Positions 61,559 to 64,000 of a DNA stretch of 64,000 bases are shown here, one piece after another. The stretch is from contig DAIPBO010000007.1 in the NCBI GenBank assembly GCA_036774405.1, forward strand, positions 62,001-126,000. The letters run 5' to 3'. The number at the start of each line of letters is the position of its first letter. The first letter of the stretch is position 1. The notes under the pieces were generated by a model that saw nothing but the letters and a program-made list of their open reading frames with translations, had not been told where the DNA came from and did not search any database. Origin of the DNA: JAAYDS01 sp012729155. Lineage in GTDB: Bacteria; Chloroflexota; Anaerolineae; UBA1429. The position numbers and the translations under genes were made by a program.

Positions 61559-62152
61559 TTAGCTCTCGATCTGGAAACGGGCAAAGCGAGCGATTTTGAT
61601 GTTCTCGCCCAGCTTGGCGATGGTCTCTGTGAGCAGTTGCTGTATGGTCCTGGAATCATCCTTGACAAAGGGTTGCTCAAGCAGACAGGTCTCTGCGTAG
61701 AACTTGTTCAGCTTTCCCTCGATGATCCGCTCGACGATGTGTGCCGGCTTGTTCCCGCTGGCAGCCTCTTTCTCGAACTCGGCCTTGATCTCGGCGAATT
61801 CCCCTGCCGAAAGATCCTCGCGCGAGACCCACCGCGGCGCCACCGCGGCAACCTGCATGGCTACATCGTGGCAAAAGGCCTGAAAGGCTTCAGTACGCGC
61901 CACAAAATCCGTCTCGCAGTTCACCTCGACCATAGCGGCCAGCTTGTCACCGGGGTGCACGTACGCCTCGATGCGACCATCGACGGCGGCGCGATCGGCC
62001 TTTTTCGCCGCAGCGGCCAGTCCCTTTTGCTTGAGGTACTCGGCAGCCTTCTCAAAGTCGCCGTCATTCTCCTCCAAAGCACGCTTGCAGTCGAGCACAC
62101 CCGCCTGAGTGAGCTCACGGAGCTGCTTGATCATCTCGGTTGTGATTGCCAT
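61559..62152 (-). CDS. tsf: Elongation factor Ts (short form)
   Basis: 197 residues, the short form seen in Thermus and relatives rather than the 280-residue E. coli form. MITEMIKQLRELTQAG-like N terminus (here MAITTEMIKQLRELTQAG), GVLDCKRALEEN and the nucleotide-exchange motif CETDFVARTEAF are present. It recycles EF-Tu-GDP. ATG 62152 has GAGG about 9 bases upstream. Confidence 0.96.
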   Translation of the reverse strand: MAITTEMIKQLRELTQAGVLDCKRALEENDGDFEKAAEYLKQKGLAAAAKKADRAAVDGRIEAYVHPGDKLAAMVEVNCETDFVARTEAFQAFCHDVAMQVAAVAPRWVSREDLSAGEFAEIKAEFEKEAASGNKPAHIVERIIEGKLNKFYAETCLLEQPFVKDDSRTIQQLLTETIAKLGENIKIARFARFQIES

Positions 62153-62242
62153 GGTGCACATCCTCGTTCTGCTAGGTCGGCGCATTGGGCGATCCTGCCG
62201 CGCCGTACGGGCGCAAACCCAATTCTCAACAGCCTGATTCTG

Positions 62243-62273
62243 TCAAGCCCAGGCCTGGGGCGCCTGGGCTTGA
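62243..62273 (-). terminator. Hairpin in the rpsB-tsf spacer
   Basis: A 12-bp perfect stem (62243-62254 with 62262-62273) and 7-base loop, in the 154-bp gap downstream of rpsB. With no T-run it may attenuate read-through or mark a processing site rather than end transcription. Confidence 0.5.
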
Positions 62274-62306
62274 TCTTCCGTTCGGGTGATCTCCCAGGTG
62301 AAGAGG

Positions 62307-63131
62307 CTATTCCTCGTCCTCGTCATCGATGATGATGATATCGCTATCATCGTCATCACTGTCTTCATAGTCGTCAGCGCCAAGATCGACGGCCGGCGGC
62401 ACGTCCGTCTCGTCATAGTCCTCGCCGTCTTCGGCCATCATTACACCGCGCATCTGCTGCCCCTCGATGACCGCGTCGGCGATCTTGGAGGAGATGAGCA
62501 GCACCGCACGAATGGCGTCATCGTTGGCGGGGATGACGTGGTCGACCATGTCGGGATTGCAGTTGGTGTCGACGATCGCGACCACCGGGATGTTGAGGCG
62601 TGCAGCCTCGTGTACGGCGATCTGTTCCTCGGTCACATCAGTGACAAAGATCGCTTCTGGCAAGCGATTGAGGTTACGCAAACCGCCCAGACGACGCTGC
62701 AGTTTGGATAGCTCACGCAGCTTGACCATGGCTTCTTTTTTGGGCAAGCGATCGAGCGTACCATCGGCGCGCTGCTCTTCGAGCTCGAGCATCGTCTCGA
62801 CGCGCGAGCGAATAGTGCGAAAGTTCGTCAGCGTGCCACCAAGCCAACGATGCGTAATGTAGGGCATGCCGCAGCGCTGCGCCTGCGCAGTGACGTTCTC
62901 TTGGGCTTGCCGCTTGGTGCCCACAAAGATGATGCTGCCCCCCTCAGCCACCAGATCACGCACAAAATCGTAAGCGGTCTGAAGATTGGTGATGGTCTGT
63001 TGGAGGTCGATGATGTGGATGCCATTGCGCTCGGTAAAGATGTATGAGCGCATTTTGGGGTTCCACCGGCGGCTGCGGTGCCCAAAGTGAACGCCCGCCT
63101 CGAGCAATTCCTTCATCGTGACGACTGACAT
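62307..63131 (-). CDS. rpsB: 30S ribosomal protein S2
   Basis: 274 residues. MKELLEAGVHFGHRSRRWNPKM, FVGTKRQAQENV and NCNPDMVDHVIPANDDAIRA are hallmark S2 stretches. The last 35 or so residues are a very acidic tail with runs of Asp and Glu and a IIIID segment, not part of the S2 core. AAGGAG lies 6 bases before ATG 63131. The frame to 63278 crosses the promoter and is rejected. First gene of the translation-lipid operon. Confidence 0.97.
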   Translation of the reverse strand: MSVVTMKELLEAGVHFGHRSRRWNPKMRSYIFTERNGIHIIDLQQTITNLQTAYDFVRDLVAEGGSIIFVGTKRQAQENVTAQAQRCGMPYITHRWLGGTLTNFRTIRSRVETMLELEEQRADGTLDRLPKKEAMVKLRELSKLQRRLGGLRNLNRLPEAIFVTDVTEEQIAVHEAARLNIPVVAIVDTNCNPDMVDHVIPANDDAIRAVLLISSKIADAVIEGQQMRGVMMAEDGEDYDETDVPPAVDLGADDYEDSDDDDSDIIIIDDEDEE

Positions 63132-63243
63132 GGATTCTCCTTCCGTTGTACACCCGCCCCCTTCGGCCCGCGGCGAACCGGTATAGGCCGGCACGGCGCC
63201 TTGGATCAGAGAGCGTGCTAGATTTGGGTGGACAGATGTCCGA
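63132..63243 (-). promoter_or_regulatory. rpsB leader
   Basis: About 110 nt of untranslated leader containing GC-rich inverted segments such as CCGG-CCTATA-CCGG. S2 leaders in other bacteria carry autoregulatory structures; no conserved motif can be confirmed here by eye. Confidence 0.3.
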
Positions 63244-63249
63244 CAAAAG

Positions 63250-63278
63250 AGTATAGCAGCCCCATAGCCTGTGCGCAA
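63250..63278 (-). promoter_or_regulatory. Promoter of the rpsB-cdsA operon
   Basis: Minus strand TTGCGC (63278-63273), 17 bp, TATACT (63255-63250). Confidence 0.7.
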
Positions 63279-63286
63279 AAAGCGGT

Positions 63287-63314
63287 TTGAGCCTCGACTC
63301 GCGCGTGCTATACT
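63287..63314 (+). promoter_or_regulatory. Promoter of the Trm112-like gene
   Basis: TTGAGC (63287-63292), 16 bp, TATACT (63309-63314). It is divergent from the rpsB promoter, 8 bp away. Confidence 0.6.
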
Positions 63315-63346
63315 GCAACAAATGTCACAAGAAGGAGCCCCTGACC

Positions 63347-63556
63347 ATGATCAGTGAGGAACTTTTGGCCATTCTGGTGTGCCCCTCGTGCCGCACCAAA
63401 CTGCAGCTCATTGGTGAGCACTGGCTGGTGTGCACCAATCCAGACTGCAGCCGCAAGTACCCGATCATCGACGACATCCCAAACCTGCTGATCGAAGAGG
63501 GCACCAAGTATATCCATGTCCAAATCAGCGATCTGCCTGCCCACCCCACCCGCTAA
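63347..63556 (+). CDS. Trm112-family zinc-ribbon protein
   Basis: 69 residues. It begins MISEELLAILVCPSC (Cys12, Cys15) with a second pair CX4C (VCTNPDC, Cys29 and Cys34), then the typical YPIIDDIPNLLIEE. Trm112 proteins are small activators of methyltransferases; short bacterial forms are widespread with unclear partners. AAGGAG precedes ATG 63347. The longer frame from 63287 includes the promoter. Its end overlaps the start of the secreted-protein gene. Confidence 0.88.
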   Translation: MISEELLAILVCPSCRTKLQLIGEHWLVCTNPDCSRKYPIIDDIPNLLIEEGTKYIHVQISDLPAHPTR

Positions 63557-64000
63557 GCGTCACGCTTTGACGTGGTCACTGGCTCTGGCGCTATGCCTAC
63601 TCATCAGCGTCGTGCCGGTGGCTGCGCAGACACCTGGCGACGTTCAGATCACGCTGAACGAGCTGAGCTACTCGTTTTCCGAGGCGCTCTACTTTGAGCT
63701 TGAGCTCACAGCTCCGCAGCCAGTGGAACGCCTGGTGCTCTACTACGGCCTCGACGCAAAGCCTCTATGGCGCAGAATCTATCCTGTCTTTGAACAGGGG
63801 AACGGCCTCACCGTGGAGCACGTCGAAGAGCTCGAACCAGGGCAATTTGCGCCAGGGGAGGTGTTGCGTGCCTACTGGCGGCTAGAGTTCACCGACGGAA
63901 CGGTCTATACCACCCCGGTGATGCGCATCACCTACGCCGACGATCGTTTCAGTTGGCGATCTCTGAGCGGCTCCGTGGTAGACCTGCACTACTATGGCAA
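63516..64000 (+). CDS. Secreted protein, N-terminal part (cut by window edge)
   Basis: An open frame of 161 codons runs off the right edge. A signal peptide is clear: after MSKSAICLPTPPAKRHALTW comes a Leu/Ala core and a cleavage-like AAQTPG. The mature part (DVQITLNELSYSFSEALYFE, later VMRITYADDRFSWRSLSG and VDLHYYG) looks like the beta-rich N-terminal region of exported Chloroflexota proteins with a C-terminal peptidase-MA domain. That domain, if present, lies outside. ATG 63516 overlaps the Trm112-like gene by 41 bp and lacks a strong ribosome site, so the start is uncertain. Confidence 0.65.
   Translation, partial: MSKSAICLPTPPAKRHALTWSLALALCLLISVVPVAAQTPGDVQITLNELSYSFSEALYFELELTAPQPVERLVLYYGLDAKPLWRRIYPVFEQGNGLTVEHVEELEPGQFAPGEVLRAYWRLEFTDGTVYTTPVMRITYADDRFSWRSLSGSVVDLHYYG

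Noticed and set aside
1..64000. Search for CRISPR arrays, transposases, integrases, toxin-antitoxin pairs, defence systems or rRNA
   Set aside because: None recognised; no regularly spaced direct repeats and no proteins of these families were found on reading both strands.

Overview
The window looks like a piece of chromosome from a free-living bacterium of the phylum Chloroflexota, probably near the class Anaerolineae. This is inferred from gene content and not from a marker tree. Supporting signs are the Pro/Thr-rich linkers in exported proteins, VanW and DUF4332 proteins, the short EF-Ts, an archaeal-type IMP cyclohydrolase, and a mixture of sugar-locus oxidoreductases and glycosidases. 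Base composition is GC-rich by eye. Genes are packed tightly on both strands. I see no insertion sequence, phage, integrase or CRISPR array. One tRNA gene (Arg, anticodon CCT) and one clear pseudogene (DUF72 family) are present.

Layout. 1-4.5 kb: a cut-off minus-strand gene, a HEAT-repeat protein and an L-fucose-isomerase-like enzyme. 4.5-13.3 kb: PRPP synthase, a divergent YchF-like ATPase, a nucleotidyltransferase-phosphohexomutase fusion, a zinc alcohol dehydrogenase, a VanW-domain protein and canonical YchF. 13.3-16.5 kb: a minus-strand pair with a beta-propeller lipoprotein and a membrane-anchored PP2C-like protein that has lost its metal ligands. 16.6-25.1 kb: phosphotriesterase-like hydrolase, the DUF72 pseudogene, HD hydrolase, iron-sulfur flavoprotein, a MetH-activation-domain protein, two Gfo/Idh/MocA oxidoreductases, a lipoprotein membrane-fusion protein and a HIT protein. 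25.1-31 kb: a minus-strand sugar operon (GH127, GH116, Gfo/Idh/MocA). 31-36.6 kb: uvrA, an EF-G paralogue and an S4 protein. 36.6-39 kb: GH-A-type glycosidase, solute-binding protein and GNAT acetyltransferase, joined by ATGA overlaps. 39-43.8 kb: tRNA-Arg, small proteins, a metallo-beta-lactamase-fold hydrolase, and the operon PfkB kinase-Dus-NifX-like-AMMECR1. 43.9-49.4 kb: two UroD/MtaA-family proteins flanking PurO, followed by a GH38 alpha-mannosidase. 49.6-56.7 kb: CarD-like regulator, PHP protein, mutS and a polytopic membrane protein. 56.7-63.1 kb: the minus-strand operon rpsB-tsf-pyrH-frr-uppS-cdsA-membrane sensor. 63.3-64 kb: Trm112-like protein and the start of a secreted protein.

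How the genes work together. The window joins conserved housekeeping blocks (translation, nucleotide supply, lipid carrier and phospholipid synthesis, DNA repair) to carbohydrate catabolism modules. The GH127/GH116/Gfo-Idh-MocA operon, the fucose-isomerase-like gene, the PfkB kinase and the GH38 enzyme point to growth on plant or microbial glycans. Scattered corrinoid-linked families (two MtaA/UroD-like proteins and a MetH activation domain) may be functionally related to each other.

Regulation visible in the sequence. A striking number of genes have a readable sigma-70-type promoter (TTGNNN / TATAAT-like), very often with a spacer of exactly 17 bp, commonly arranged as back-to-back divergent pairs. 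Start codons were moved inward from the longest frame wherever a promoter or Shine-Dalgarno site required it. Between convergent genes there are several perfect GC-rich hairpins, mostly without a long T-run.
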